Assembly (NCBI RefSeq): GCF_001427145.1
Contig: NZ_LMGL01000003.1
Location: 202,035 to 266,034 of the forward strand
Direction of reading: 5' to 3'
Length of the DNA: 64,000 bases
Source: Microbacterium sp. Root166
GTDB taxonomy: Bacteria > Actinomycetota > Actinomycetes > Actinomycetales > Microbacteriaceae
Both the position numbers and the translations under genes were made by a program. Positions within the stretch are counted from its first letter, which is position 1; each line of letters starts with the position of its first letter. Positions 1 through 12,602 of this stretch are shown piece after piece. Under the pieces are notes generated by a model. It was not told the origin of the DNA, did not search any database, and worked only from the letters and a program-made list of their open reading frames with translations.

Positions 1-420
1 GTCGTTCCTCCCGTCGCCGCGTACATGCCGGCGAAGGCGCACGGCGATCTGGTCTACACCGCAGGGCAGTTGCCTGTCGTCTCAGGGTCGCTGCTGGCGA
101 CTGGCAAGGTGGGGGACGCCGACGGGCTCATCGCCGCCGCCGACGCAAAGTCGTACGCCCGCCAGTGCGCCCTCAACGCCATCGCCGCCGCGGCCGCCGC
201 GGTCGGCGGAGTGGATCGCCTCACCGGCGTCGTCAAGGTCGTCGGCTTCGTGGCCTCCGTGCCCGAGTTCACCGGCCAGCCGGTCGTCATCAACGGCGCG
301 AGCGAGGTGCTCGGCGAGATCTTCGGCGATGCCGGCCGTCACGCCCGCTCCGCGGTCGGCGTGCCCGTGCTGCCGCTCGACTCGCCGGTCGAGGTCGAGG
401 TCGTCTTCTCCTACGCCTGA
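1..420 (+). CDS. RidA/YjgF family protein, 3' part
   Basis: The frame is open from the first base, so the true start lies upstream of the window and only about 139 residues are visible. The visible part begins with a proline-rich stretch, then the family hallmark LVYTAGQLP, and ends with PVEVEVVFSYA. RidA proteins hydrolyse reactive enamine/imine intermediates released by PLP enzymes; some members do other jobs, so the substrate here is not known. An ATG at 25 is open in frame but would remove the conserved N-terminal strand. A strong hairpin follows the TGA. Confidence 0.85.
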   Translation, partial: VVPPVAAYMPAKAHGDLVYTAGQLPVVSGSLLATGKVGDADGLIAAADAKSYARQCALNAIAAAAAAVGGVDRLTGVVKVVGFVASVPEFTGQPVVINGASEVLGEIFGDAGRHARSAVGVPVLPLDSPVEVEVVFSYA

Positions 421-430
421 TCGTTCAACA

Positions 431-480
431 GAGCAGAGCGGATGCCGCAGCCCCGGGCTGCGGCATCCGCTCTTCTGCTC
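431..480. terminator. Bidirectional terminator between ridA and acs
   Basis: A long inverted repeat has arms at 437-453 and 455-471, extended by 431-436 with 475-480 across a small bulge. It lies between two convergent genes and can serve both. Each arm contains the octamer CGGATGCC/GGCATCCG that recurs through the window. Confidence 0.8.
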
Positions 481-2445
<1,965 letters not shown>

Positions 2446-2616
2446 TGAGCACGCTCCTTCGCGGGCTTCGGGTGATCTCGGCACGGCGCCGAGCGCGCCG
2501 GTGGGTCTGTCACGAAATGTACTTTCCGGCGGCAGCTGTCACCACCCCCGAAAGGAGGGGGAGGAGCGTCTCCGTTTTCCGCCCGTCACCTGGGTGAGAA
2601 GGCTCTCATGATCTTT

Positions 2617-2644
2617 TTGCGCGCACCGCCTTCTCGCATATGCT
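2617..2644 (+). promoter_or_regulatory. Promoter of the 6C small RNA
   Basis: A -35-like TTGCGC (2617-2622) and a -10 TATGCT (2639-2644) are separated by 16 nt. This predicts a transcript start near 2651, just before the conserved hairpins. The two boxes are read from sequence; the start is inferred. Confidence 0.6.
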
Positions 2645-2650
2645 GTCGAG

Positions 2651-2755
2651 CGGCCGAACATCGATTCTGGCATTGCAGCACCCGAATCACCCCCCGAAAC
2701 GTGGTGCTGCGCGCGGCGGCATCCCATTCCCCCCATGGGATGCCGCCCTTCTTTC
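2651..2755 (+). ncRNA. 6C small RNA (B11/ncRv13660c type)
   Basis: Two consecutive hairpins each carry exactly six cytosines in the loop, the defining feature of the actinobacterial 6C RNA. Hairpin 1 pairs 2675-2682 with 2703-2710 and has C6 at 2690-2695. Hairpin 2 pairs 2715-2727 with 2735-2747 (13 bp) and has C6 at 2729-2734; a CTTCTTTCC tail follows, so it also serves as terminator. In M. tuberculosis the homologue lies next to the same Tad pilus genes. C-rich loops of this type are thought to act by pairing with G-rich ribosome-binding sites. The 5' end is set from the promoter at 2617-2644; both ends are approximate. Confidence 0.88.
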
Positions 2756-2845
2756 CGGAGGGCATCCGCCTCCTCCCCATCTCGGCGTCCCCGGACCGAT
2801 CGCACAGTCCCGCGAGCCCGCCTCCAGCGGAGGCTCTGCGGCTCG

Positions 2846-2851
2846 TAGCGT
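2846..2851 (+). promoter_or_regulatory. -10 box of the Tad operon (leaderless)
   Basis: TAGCGT lies 6 nt before the ATG at 2858 and no Shine-Dalgarno is present. This is the spacing seen at more than twenty starts in the window and implies that the Tad mRNA begins at or very near the start codon. Confidence 0.55.
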
Positions 2852-2857
2852 CGACGC

Positions 2858-3871
2858 ATGCGCGAGCCGTTCGTCGTCCGCCCCGGTGCCGCCGGATCGC
2901 CGTCGGGCGTGCGGCTGCGGGCCGCGGTGACGCGTGCGCGACGGGTGCACCCGGCGCTCGGGCCGCTGTCTCCCTACCTCGACGACCCGGCCGTCACCGA
3001 CCTCTTCGTCAACGGGGCCGCCGGACTCTTCGTCGACCGCGGCGCCGGGCTCGAGCAGGCAGAGCACTGGCGGGCCGACGAAGACGAGGTGCGCGACCTC
3101 GCGATCACGCTCATCTCGCTCGGCGGCCGGCATATCGACGACGCCTCGCCCTGCGTCGACGTCCGTCTCGAGGGGGGAGTCCGCGTGCACGCCGTCCTCC
3201 CGCCGATCTCCGCCACGGGTACGGCGATCTCGATCCGGGTGCCGAGCCTCGACGAGCCCGACCTCGACGAACTCCAGGCGGCCGGCATGTTCGATGCCGC
3301 CGCGCGGGCTCAGCTCGACGACCTGGTCGCACGGCGTGAGAACCTGCTCGTCACCGGGGCCGCGGGAGCCGGCAAGACGACGCTGCTGGCGGCCCTGCTC
3401 GGTCAGGCTCCACCCCACGAGCGCATCGTCACGATCGAGGACGTCGCCGAGCTGCGCATCTCCCACCCGCACCACGTCCGCCTCGAGGCGCGGCAGCCGA
3501 ATCTCGAAGGCGCGGGCGCGATCGGACTGGCGCGACTCGTGCGCGAGGCGCTGCGGATGCGTCCCGACCGGCTCGTCGTAGGCGAATGCCGGGGCGAAGA
3601 GGTGCGCGAGCTGCTGTCGGCCCTCAACACCGGCCACGACGGGGGAGCGGGCACGGTGCACGCGAACAGCCTTCGCGACGTCGCTGCCCGGCTCGAAGCG
3701 CTCGGGGCGCTTGCCGGCCTCGACGACCGAGCGCTCGCGCGGCAGGTCGTGAGCGCCATCGGCGCGGTCCTGCACGTCGAGCGCGGCCGCGACGGTGTGC
3801 GCCGTCTGGTCGCCGTCGGGCGACCGGTCGCCGACCAGTCCGGACGCTTGACCATGGCGGCGGCCGAGTGA
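2858..3871 (+). CDS. Tad pilus assembly ATPase (TadA/CpaF family)
   Basis: Secretion ATPase that powers assembly of Flp/Tad-type pili at the inner face of the membrane. The 337-residue protein has an N-terminal domain, a Walker A motif GAAGAGKTT at about residues 166-174, an Asp/His box region, and the Walker B-like RPDRLVVGE near residue 235. It matches Rv3659c of M. tuberculosis in type and location. It heads an operon in which every downstream gene overlaps or nearly abuts the next. The CpaE/TadZ-like gene (Ssd in mycobacteria) that often precedes it is absent here; the 6C RNA takes its place. Confidence 0.92.
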   Translation: MREPFVVRPGAAGSPSGVRLRAAVTRARRVHPALGPLSPYLDDPAVTDLFVNGAAGLFVDRGAGLEQAEHWRADEDEVRDLAITLISLGGRHIDDASPCVDVRLEGGVRVHAVLPPISATGTAISIRVPSLDEPDLDELQAAGMFDAAARAQLDDLVARRENLLVTGAAGAGKTTLLAALLGQAPPHERIVTIEDVAELRISHPHHVRLEARQPNLEGAGAIGLARLVREALRMRPDRLVVGECRGEEVRELLSALNTGHDGGAGTVHANSLRDVAARLEALGALAGLDDRALARQVVSAIGAVLHVERGRDGVRRLVAVGRPVADQSGRLTMAAAE

Positions 3872-4794
3872 GCGCCGCGAGAACCGACGAAGCCGCCGCG
3901 GACGCGGTGCTGCGGCTCGCCGTCCTGCTCCAGGCAGGGGTCGCGCCCGCGGGGGCGTGGAGGTTCCTGGCGGAGTCGGGAGACCCGACGGCGGTGCGCG
4001 TCGTCGCGGCGATGAACGAAGGGATGCCGCTGCCCGACGCGATCGCGAGGGCCGGCGCCCCGCAGTCCGCGCCCCGCCGGCGATTCGGTCGCGCCGCGCA
4101 GCCCGAGGGGGCGTCCGCCTGGGGCGACGTGGCCGCGGCGTGGCGGGTGGCGACCACCGTGGGGGCCCCGCTGGCCGAGAGTCTCCGCGGATTCGCCGGA
4201 GCGCTGCGCGACGCGCAGGAGGCGGCGGACGACGTCCGGGTGGCGCTCGCCGAGCCGGCCGGAACGGCGAGGCTCATGGGGTGGCTTCCGCTCGTGGCGG
4301 TCGGCCTCGGAGCCGCGCTCGGCTTCGACACCTTCGGCGTCTTGCTCGGCCACCCCGTCGGGCTCGCCTGTCTCGCGGCCGGAATCGCGCTCATCGTGGC
4401 CGCCGGCCGGTGGAGCGCCGCGCTCGTGCGACGGGCGCGGGCTGACGGCGGAGTCGCCGGTCACGGCGCCGAGCTGCTCGCGATCGCGCTGAGCGCAGGG
4501 GTGTCGATCGAGCGTGCGCTGGCGATCACCCGCCAGGCGGGGGCCGACTCCGACGAGTCGACGGATGCCGTGCTCGCCCTCTCCCGCACCGCGGGCGTTC
4601 CGGCGGTGGAGCTCCTCCGTGCGTCGGCGGCGATGTCGCGGCATCGTGCCCGGATCGACGGACGACTCCGCGCCGCCCGGCTGTCCTCACGGCTGCTGCT
4701 GCCGCTCGGGGTCTGCACCCTGCCTGCCTTCCTGCTGCTGGGCGTCGCGCCCATGCTGCTGAGCGTCATCTCCGCCATGCCCCAGTCGCTGTGA
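3868..4794 (+). CDS. Type II secretion F-domain protein, TadB-TadC fusion
   Basis: Membrane platform of the Tad pilus. The GTG start overlaps the previous stop as GTGA, giving 308 residues. Two similar cytoplasmic helical (T2SS-F) segments are visible: one near residues 10-125, opening with LRLAVLLQAGVAPAGAW, and a second from about residue 195, opening with ELLAIALSAGVSIERAL. Hydrophobic segments lie near residues 135-190 and at the C-terminus. In mycobacteria these halves are separate genes (Rv3658c and Rv3657c), so a fusion or compact merger is likely. The upstream open frame to 3586 lies inside the ATPase gene and is not coding. Confidence 0.85.
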   Translation: MSAARTDEAAADAVLRLAVLLQAGVAPAGAWRFLAESGDPTAVRVVAAMNEGMPLPDAIARAGAPQSAPRRRFGRAAQPEGASAWGDVAAAWRVATTVGAPLAESLRGFAGALRDAQEAADDVRVALAEPAGTARLMGWLPLVAVGLGAALGFDTFGVLLGHPVGLACLAAGIALIVAAGRWSAALVRRARADGGVAGHGAELLAIALSAGVSIERALAITRQAGADSDESTDAVLALSRTAGVPAVELLRASAAMSRHRARIDGRLRAARLSSRLLLPLGVCTLPAFLLLGVAPMLLSVISAMPQSL

Positions 4795-4859
4795 TGCCCC
4801 GCCCTCCGATCCGCAAAGCCGTGCCCACGTGCCCGCCCTTCCACAAGACAGGAGTCGTC

Positions 4860-5066
4860 ATGTCCTTTCCCGCCCTCACCCGCCGCCGCGCCGCCCGCCT
4901 GTTCACAGACGCTGACGCCGACGACACCGGCGCCGCGACCGCCGAGTACGCCATCGCCACGATGGCGGCGGTCGCGTTCGCCGGGCTGCTGGTGGTGATC
5001 ATGCGATCGGACGAGGTGCGCGGCATCCTCACCGACCTGATCCGCCGCGCGCTCACGGTCGCATGA
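4860..5066 (+). CDS. Flp-like pilin, DUF4244 family
   Basis: Probable major pilin of the Tad system, 68 residues. After a charged leader comes the prepilin-like site DTG|AATAEYAI: cleavage after Gly would leave Glu at position +5, followed by a roughly 20-residue hydrophobic stretch, the standard pilin architecture. The ATG at 4860 has AGGAG about 7 nt upstream. A longer in-frame reading to 4791 has no ribosome site. The prepilin peptidase is not encoded in the window. Confidence 0.85.
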   Translation: MSFPALTRRRAARLFTDADADDTGAATAEYAIATMAAVAFAGLLVVIMRSDEVRGILTDLIRRALTVA

Positions 5067-5398
5067 TCCGCCGCCGGCTCGGCGACGACCGCGGTGCGGT
5101 CGTCGCCGAGTTCGCGGTGGCGCTGCCCGCACTCGTGATCGTGATCGTCCTCGCGATGGGAGTGCTCGGCGCCGGCGCGCGCGGCGTCCGGCTGCAGGAT
5201 GCCGCGGCCGACGCCGCCCGGCTGGCCGCGCGCGGCGAACCGGCGGATCGGGTGCACGCGGCCGTGGCGCAGGCGGCGGCGGGCGCCTCCGCTCGGATAG
5301 AGCAGCGCGGTGACCTCGTGTGCGTGATCGCCTCGGCACCGGCAGGACTGCCGTTCACCTTGACCGCGTCCAGCTGCGCGCTCGCCGGGGGCCTGTGA
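5063..5398 (+). CDS. TadE-like minor pilin
   Basis: A 111-residue pseudopilin of the Tad system. The ATG overlaps the pilin stop as ATGA. The N-terminus has the motif DRG|AVVAEFAV, with Glu +5 after the predicted cleavage glycine, followed by a single transmembrane helix and a small extracytoplasmic domain with two cysteines (in LVCVIAS and SSCALAG) that could form a disulfide. It corresponds in position to Rv3655c. Confidence 0.85.
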   Translation: MIRRRLGDDRGAVVAEFAVALPALVIVIVLAMGVLGAGARGVRLQDAAADAARLAARGEPADRVHAAVAQAAAGASARIEQRGDLVCVIASAPAGLPFTLTASSCALAGGL

Positions 5399-5715
5399 TG
5401 CCGGGCGCGGCGCTCGTGGTCGGCGCCGTCGGCTGTGCTGCCGCCCTCGCCGTCGCCCTGGCCGGAGCCTCGGCCGCGGCCGTCTTCGGGCAGCGCTTGG
5501 CCGGAGCCGCCGACGCGGCCGCGTTGGCCGCCGCCGACACGGCGTCCGGACTCGTTCCCGGCGTCCCGTGCGAGCGGGCGGCGGAAGTCGCGGCGACAGC
5601 GGGAGCGACCGTCGAGACGTGCGAGGTGACCGGGCTCATCGCCACCGTGAGCGTCTCGGCGAACTTCGGCGCGTTCCCGGCCACGGCCCGCGCACGTGCC
5701 GGCCCGCCGACATGA
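5398..5715 (+). CDS. Rv3654c-type TadE/TadG-like protein
   Basis: Last gene of the Tad operon, 105 residues, starting at an ATG that shares one base with the previous stop (TGATG). An alanine-rich hydrophobic N-terminal helix is followed by a small alanine-rich domain with two cysteines. Actinobacterial Tad loci end with this kind of protein. It is usually treated as a secreted or minor pilin component, but its role is not established. Confidence 0.75.
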   Translation: MPGAALVVGAVGCAAALAVALAGASAAAVFGQRLAGAADAAALAAADTASGLVPGVPCERAAEVAATAGATVETCEVTGLIATVSVSANFGAFPATARARAGPPT

Positions 5716-5783
5716 GAACGCGCTCACAGCTACCACTCCGGGAACCGACGTGTATGGTTTGCGACGACGAAAGGACGCCCCCG

Positions 5784-8536
<2,753 letters not shown>

Positions 8537-8540
<4 letters not shown>

Positions 8541-9199
8541 CCGGGGGAGACGTGACCGGCGGCGAGAGCAGCCGCGCCGGACTCTTCGTCACGTTCGAGG
8601 GCGGAGACGGCGCGGGCAAGACCACGCAGGCGACGCTGCTCGAGGAGTGGCTGAGGGCGGACGGTCGCGATGTGGTCCGGACCCGTGAGCCGGGCGGCAC
8701 CGAGGTGGGCGTGCTGATCCGCGACATCGTGCTGCACCACCGTGGTGAGGTCGCGCCGCGCGCGGAGGCGCTGCTGTACGCCGCCGACCGCGCCCACCAC
8801 ATCGAGACGGTCGTGCGCCCGGCGCTGGACCGCGGCGACGTCGTCATCCAGGACCGCTATCTCGACTCCTCGGTCGCGTACCAGGGCGCGGGGCGCGTGC
8901 TCGGGCGCGACGAGGTGCGCTCGCTGTCGCTGTGGGCGACCGAAGGGCTGCTTCCCGACCTCACGGTGCTGCTCGACCTCGATCCCGCCGCCGCCCGGCT
9001 CCGGCTCGACGCCGACGACAAGCCGTTCGACAGGCTCGAGGCCGAGCGCGAGACCTTCCACGTACGCGTGCGCGAGGAGTTCCTGGCGCTCGCCGCGGCG
9101 GAGCCCGGGCGCTTCCTCGTGCTCGACGCTTCGCTGCCCGCGGGACAGCTCGCCGACGCCGTGCGCGAGCGCCTTCGGTCCCTGCTGGCCGCGGGCTGA
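8537..9199 (+). CDS. tmk: Thymidylate kinase
   Basis: Phosphorylates dTMP to dTDP for DNA synthesis. The P-loop FEGGDGAGKTTQ and the DR motif in QDRYLDSSVAYQG are present, and the length (220 residues) is normal. The GTG at 8537 overlaps the topA stop as GTGA; a second GTG at 8552 is also plausible because a GGGGGA precedes it. topA-tmk-holB is a common actinobacterial arrangement. Confidence 0.95.
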
Positions 9200-9228
9200 A
9201 CGTGCCGGTCATCGTCGGGGCCCGCCGT

Positions 9229-9234
9229 TAGGCT
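9229..9234 (+). promoter_or_regulatory. -10 box of holB (leaderless)
   Basis: TAGGCT lies 7 nt before the holB ATG and no Shine-Dalgarno is present. It allows holB to be transcribed independently of topA-tmk. Confidence 0.5.
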
Positions 9235-9241
9235 GGGCGGG

Positions 9242-10417
9242 ATGGACGCCATGGCCCCCGCGCAAGGAACGGCTGCGCTCGACGCCGTGCCGTGGGGCGC
9301 CGTCTGGGGCCAGCGCGCCGCGGTCACGGCGCTGCAGGACGCGGCATCCGATCCCGCGGCCATGACGCATGCCTGGCTGATCACCGGCCCGCCCGGATCG
9401 GGCCGCTCCACGCTGGCCTACGCGTTCGCCGCCGCACTGATCGCCGAGCCCGGTGACGAGCGGGCGATGCGCCAGGTGCTCGCGGGCACGCACCCCGACC
9501 TCACCGCGCTGCGCACCGAGGGCGTCATCATCTCGATCAAGGACGCGCGTGCCCTCGTGGAGCGCTCGTACTTCTCGCCATCCCTTGGGCGGTACCGCGT
9601 CATCGTCATGGAGGACGCCGACCGCATGGCCGAGCGCACCTCCAACGTGCTGCTCAAGGCGCTCGAAGAGCCGCCCGAGCGCACCGTGTGGATCCTGTGC
9701 GCGCCGAGCGACGCCGACCTGCTCCCCACCATCCGCTCGCGCGTGCGCACGCTCCGACTGAGCGAGCCCGACGTCGAGGATGTCGCGCGGCTGATCGTCG
9801 AACGCACCGGAGTCGACTCGACCACCGCCGAGCAGTCCGCGCGGCACGCCCAGCGGCACATCGGCATGGCGCAGCGATTGGCGACGGATGCCGCGGCCCG
9901 CGCCCGGCGGGACGACACCCTCCGCGCCGTCCTGCGCGTGCGGGGCGTCGGCGACGCCGTCGAGGTCGCCGGACGCATCGTGCAGGCCGCCACCGAAGAC
10001 GCCAAGGCGCTCACCGCCGAGCGGGACGAAGCCGAGCGGGCCTCGCTGCTGCGCACGATGGGCATCGCCGAGGGCGCTGCCGTCCCGCCGGCGGTCCGGT
10101 CGCAGCTCTCGGCGCTCGAGGACGACCAGAAGCGGCGCGCGACCCGCAGCCTCCGCGACGGCATCGACCGGGTCCTCACCGATCTCGAGTCGATGTTCCG
10201 CGACGTGCTGATGATCCAGTTCGGCCGCGGCGACGACCTCATCAACCGCGAGCTCGAGCCCGACCTGCGTGCGCTCGCCGCCGCCTGGCCGGCCGAGCGC
10301 ACCCTCGTCGTGGTGGACCGGATCGGGCTGACGCGCGAGAACGTCGAGCTCAACGCCGCCCCCACCCTCGCCCTCGAGAGCATGCTCGTGACCGTCGCGA
10401 GCGGAAGGACTCCGTGA
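9242..10417 (+). CDS. holB: DNA polymerase III delta-prime subunit
   Basis: Clamp-loader subunit, 391 residues. The nucleotide-binding loop reads GPPGSGRST near residues 47-56, with Arg replacing the Walker lysine. This is expected for delta-prime, which does not hydrolyse ATP. The region around residues 125-140 carries the clamp-loader signature, including LLKALEEPPE. Transcription is probably leaderless (TAGGCT at 9229-9234). The stop overlaps the next gene as GTGA. Confidence 0.92.
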   Translation: MDAMAPAQGTAALDAVPWGAVWGQRAAVTALQDAASDPAAMTHAWLITGPPGSGRSTLAYAFAAALIAEPGDERAMRQVLAGTHPDLTALRTEGVIISIKDARALVERSYFSPSLGRYRVIVMEDADRMAERTSNVLLKALEEPPERTVWILCAPSDADLLPTIRSRVRTLRLSEPDVEDVARLIVERTGVDSTTAEQSARHAQRHIGMAQRLATDAAARARRDDTLRAVLRVRGVGDAVEVAGRIVQAATEDAKALTAERDEAERASLLRTMGIAEGAAVPPAVRSQLSALEDDQKRRATRSLRDGIDRVLTDLESMFRDVLMIQFGRGDDLINRELEPDLRALAAAWPAERTLVVVDRIGLTRENVELNAAPTLALESMLVTVASGRTP

Positions 10418-11970
10418 ACGCTCCTCTTCGTCGTGGCCGGCGCACCGCCGCAGTGCTCGCCGGGCTCGTGGTGGCCGCGGTCACCCTGAGCGGCTGCCTC
10501 TACTCGATGATCCCCGAGGATGCGCCGCGGTCGACCGAGAGCGCCGTGCCGGATACGGAGGGCGTCTCCGCCGAGCTGCTCCCGTTCTACGGCCAGACCC
10601 TCGCATGGGAGGCGTGCGAGACGGGATTCGACTGCACGACGGTGACGGCGCCGCTCGACTGGGACGACCCCGGCGCCGGCGACATCGACCTGTCCGTCAT
10701 CCGCAGCCGCGCGACCGGCGGCACGGCCATCGGCTCGCTGCTGACCAACCCCGGCGGCCCGGGCGCCAGCGGGGTGAGCCTCATCCGCGAGTCGCTGACC
10801 TATGCCGTGGGCGAGCCGCTGCGCGAGCAGTACGACGTCATCGGCTTCGACCCTCGCGGAGTGGGCGAGTCCACCGCGGTGCGCTGCTACGACGCCGACG
10901 ACATGGATGCGTACCTGTTCGACGTGCCCGAGAACGAGCGGGGGTCGGATGCCTGGAACGACGAGCTCCTCGAGCGCCACCGTGCATTCTCCGAGGCGTG
11001 CGACGACAACAGCGACGGCATCCTCCCGTTCATCACGACCGAGAACGCCGCGCGCGACATGGATCTGCTCCGCGCGGTCCTGGGTGATCGTGAGCTGAAC
11101 TTCCTCGGCTACTCCTATGGCACGTTCCTCGGAGCGACGTACGCCAAGCTCTACCCCGAGCGCGTCGGGCGGCTCGTCCTCGACGGTGCCATCGACCCGG
11201 CCGTCTCCGACCTCGACGTCAACGTGACCCAGGGGCTCGGGTTCGAGTCCGCCCTGCGCGCGTACATGGCCGACTGTCTCGCCGGCAGCGAGTGCCCGTT
11301 CCGCGGATCGGTCGATGACGCCATGGCCGACCTCAGCACGCTCCTCGAGTCGGTCGACCGCAGTCCTCTCCCGGCGGCGGACGGCCGCCGGCTCGGCGCC
11401 GACTCGCTCATGACGGCGATCGTGGCCGCGCTGTACTCCGAGGACAGCTGGTCCTACCTCTCGCTCGCGCTCGAGGAGGCTCTCCAGGGCGGCGCCGATA
11501 CGGCGTTCCTCCTGGCCGACTTCTACTACAGCCGCGAGGGCGGCGTGTATCTCGACAACCAGACCGAGGCCTTCCGCACCTACAACTGCATGGACTATCC
11601 GTCCGAGGCACCCACCCAGGAGCAGCTGGACGCCGCGGAGGCGCTGCTGGCCGCCGAGGCGCCCACGGTCGCACCATACTGGTGGGGTCCGAGCCCGTGC
11701 GCCGACTGGCCCTATGCCCCCACGGGGGTCCGCGAGCCCATTACGGCCGAGGGCGCCGCGCCCATCGTCGTCGTCGGATCGACGAACGATCCTGCGACGC
11801 CCTACGAGTGGTCGGTGTCGCTGGCCGAGCAGCTGGCGTCCGGCGTGCTCGTGACGCGCGTGGGCGAGGGGCACACCGGCTACAACAAGGGGAACGCGTG
11901 CGTCGACCAGGCCGTCGAGGCCTACCTGCTCGACGGCACCGTGCCGCAGGACGGGCTGCGCTGCGAGTGA
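10414..11970 (+). CDS. Secreted alpha/beta-hydrolase lipoprotein (tripeptidyl aminopeptidase-like)
   Basis: A 518-residue exported hydrolase. The signal peptide ends in the lipobox LSGC near residues 26-29, so it is probably lipid-anchored on the outside. The oxyanion-hole motif NPGGPGASG, the nucleophile elbow GYSYG (Ser about 234), and a C-terminal Asp and His (in STNDPATP and GEGHTGY) form the catalytic triad, with the TAP-like C-terminal domain. Family members cleave N-terminal tripeptides or esters. The gene follows holB with a 4-bp overlap, as in other actinobacteria. Confidence 0.88.
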   Translation: MNAPLRRGRRTAAVLAGLVVAAVTLSGCLYSMIPEDAPRSTESAVPDTEGVSAELLPFYGQTLAWEACETGFDCTTVTAPLDWDDPGAGDIDLSVIRSRATGGTAIGSLLTNPGGPGASGVSLIRESLTYAVGEPLREQYDVIGFDPRGVGESTAVRCYDADDMDAYLFDVPENERGSDAWNDELLERHRAFSEACDDNSDGILPFITTENAARDMDLLRAVLGDRELNFLGYSYGTFLGATYAKLYPERVGRLVLDGAIDPAVSDLDVNVTQGLGFESALRAYMADCLAGSECPFRGSVDDAMADLSTLLESVDRSPLPAADGRRLGADSLMTAIVAALYSEDSWSYLSLALEEALQGGADTAFLLADFYYSREGGVYLDNQTEAFRTYNCMDYPSEAPTQEQLDAAEALLAAEAPTVAPYWWGPSPCADWPYAPTGVREPITAEGAAPIVVVGSTNDPATPYEWSVSLAEQLASGVLVTRVGEGHTGYNKGNACVDQAVEAYLLDGTVPQDGLRCE

Positions 11971-12054
11971 CGTGCCGGCGGCGATCAGACCGGTTCGCGG
12001 GTGCCCCGGCGACACTGTAAGATCGTTGATCGTGCATCGCTTCCAGCGAAGCGC

Positions 12055-12130
12055 GCCACCTTAGCTCAGTCGGCAGAGCGATTCACTCGTAATGAATAGG
12101 TCAAGGGTTCGATTCCCTTAGGTGGCTCCA
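12055..12130 (+). tRNA. tRNA-Thr (anticodon CGT)
   Basis: A cloverleaf is visible: acceptor 12055-12061 pairs with 12120-12126, the anticodon stem ATTCA/TGAAT encloses the loop CTCGTAA, and the T-arm is GGGTTCGATTCCC. The discriminator base is T, and CCA is encoded in the DNA (12128-12130). A -10-like TAAGAT lies about 30 nt upstream. Confidence 0.95.
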
Positions 12131-12135
12131 CCGGA

Positions 12136-12158
12136 GAGGCCCGCTTCTGGCGGGCCTC
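12136..12158 (+). terminator. Terminator after tRNA-Thr
   Basis: A 9-bp GC-rich stem (12136-12144 with 12150-12158) with a 5-nt loop directly follows the tRNA. Confidence 0.7.
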
Positions 12159-12188
12159 CTGTGTATCCCGCCCAGGATGAGGACCCAG

Positions 12189-12584
12189 ATGGATTCTGCG
12201 ATCGACGCCCTCGTCGAGATCTTCGCCTGGGTCGGCTTCGGTCTCGGAGCGCTGCTGGCGGGCATCGCGCTCCTGATGTACCTCTTCGACGGCACCTGGG
12301 TGCCGACCCGCGGCGTCCTCGAGACCATCGAGCACGGCCGGCTCGTGCGGTGGTTCGACGAGGACGGGAACGTCAACGAGGCGCACCTCAGCCACGACCA
12401 GGAGCGAGCACTGGCGGGCAAGGACATGGCCGACATCTTCTACCGCCGCGGCGGCCGAGGACGCATGCGGCTGTCGCAGGGTTCCCCGGGTGTGCGGGCG
12501 GTGGCGCTGCTGGCGGTCGGCCTTCTCGCCCTCGGCCTGGTCTCACTCATCCTGTCGTGGGTGCTCCTCTTCGCCCGAGGGTGA
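12189..12584 (+). CDS. Conserved membrane protein of unknown function
   Basis: A protein of about 131 residues with one transmembrane segment near the N-terminus (GFGLGALLAGIALLMYLF), a central polar domain of about 70 residues, and a second transmembrane segment at the C-terminus. The ATG at 12189 has AGGA 6 nt upstream; an ATG at 12177 is in frame. I do not recognise the family, and its neighbours (tRNA, transporter) give no functional hint. Confidence 0.7.
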   Translation: MDSAIDALVEIFAWVGFGLGALLAGIALLMYLFDGTWVPTRGVLETIEHGRLVRWFDEDGNVNEAHLSHDQERALAGKDMADIFYRRGGRGRMRLSQGSPGVRAVALLAVGLLALGLVSLILSWVLLFARG

Positions 12585-12602
12585 TCCGGGCCGGCCGCGG
12601 CG

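Noticed and set aside
5568..5783. N-terminal extension of TopA into the previous gene
   Set aside because: It overlaps the last Tad gene in another frame and lacks Toprim sequence; GTG 5784 has a ribosome site and the right N-terminus.
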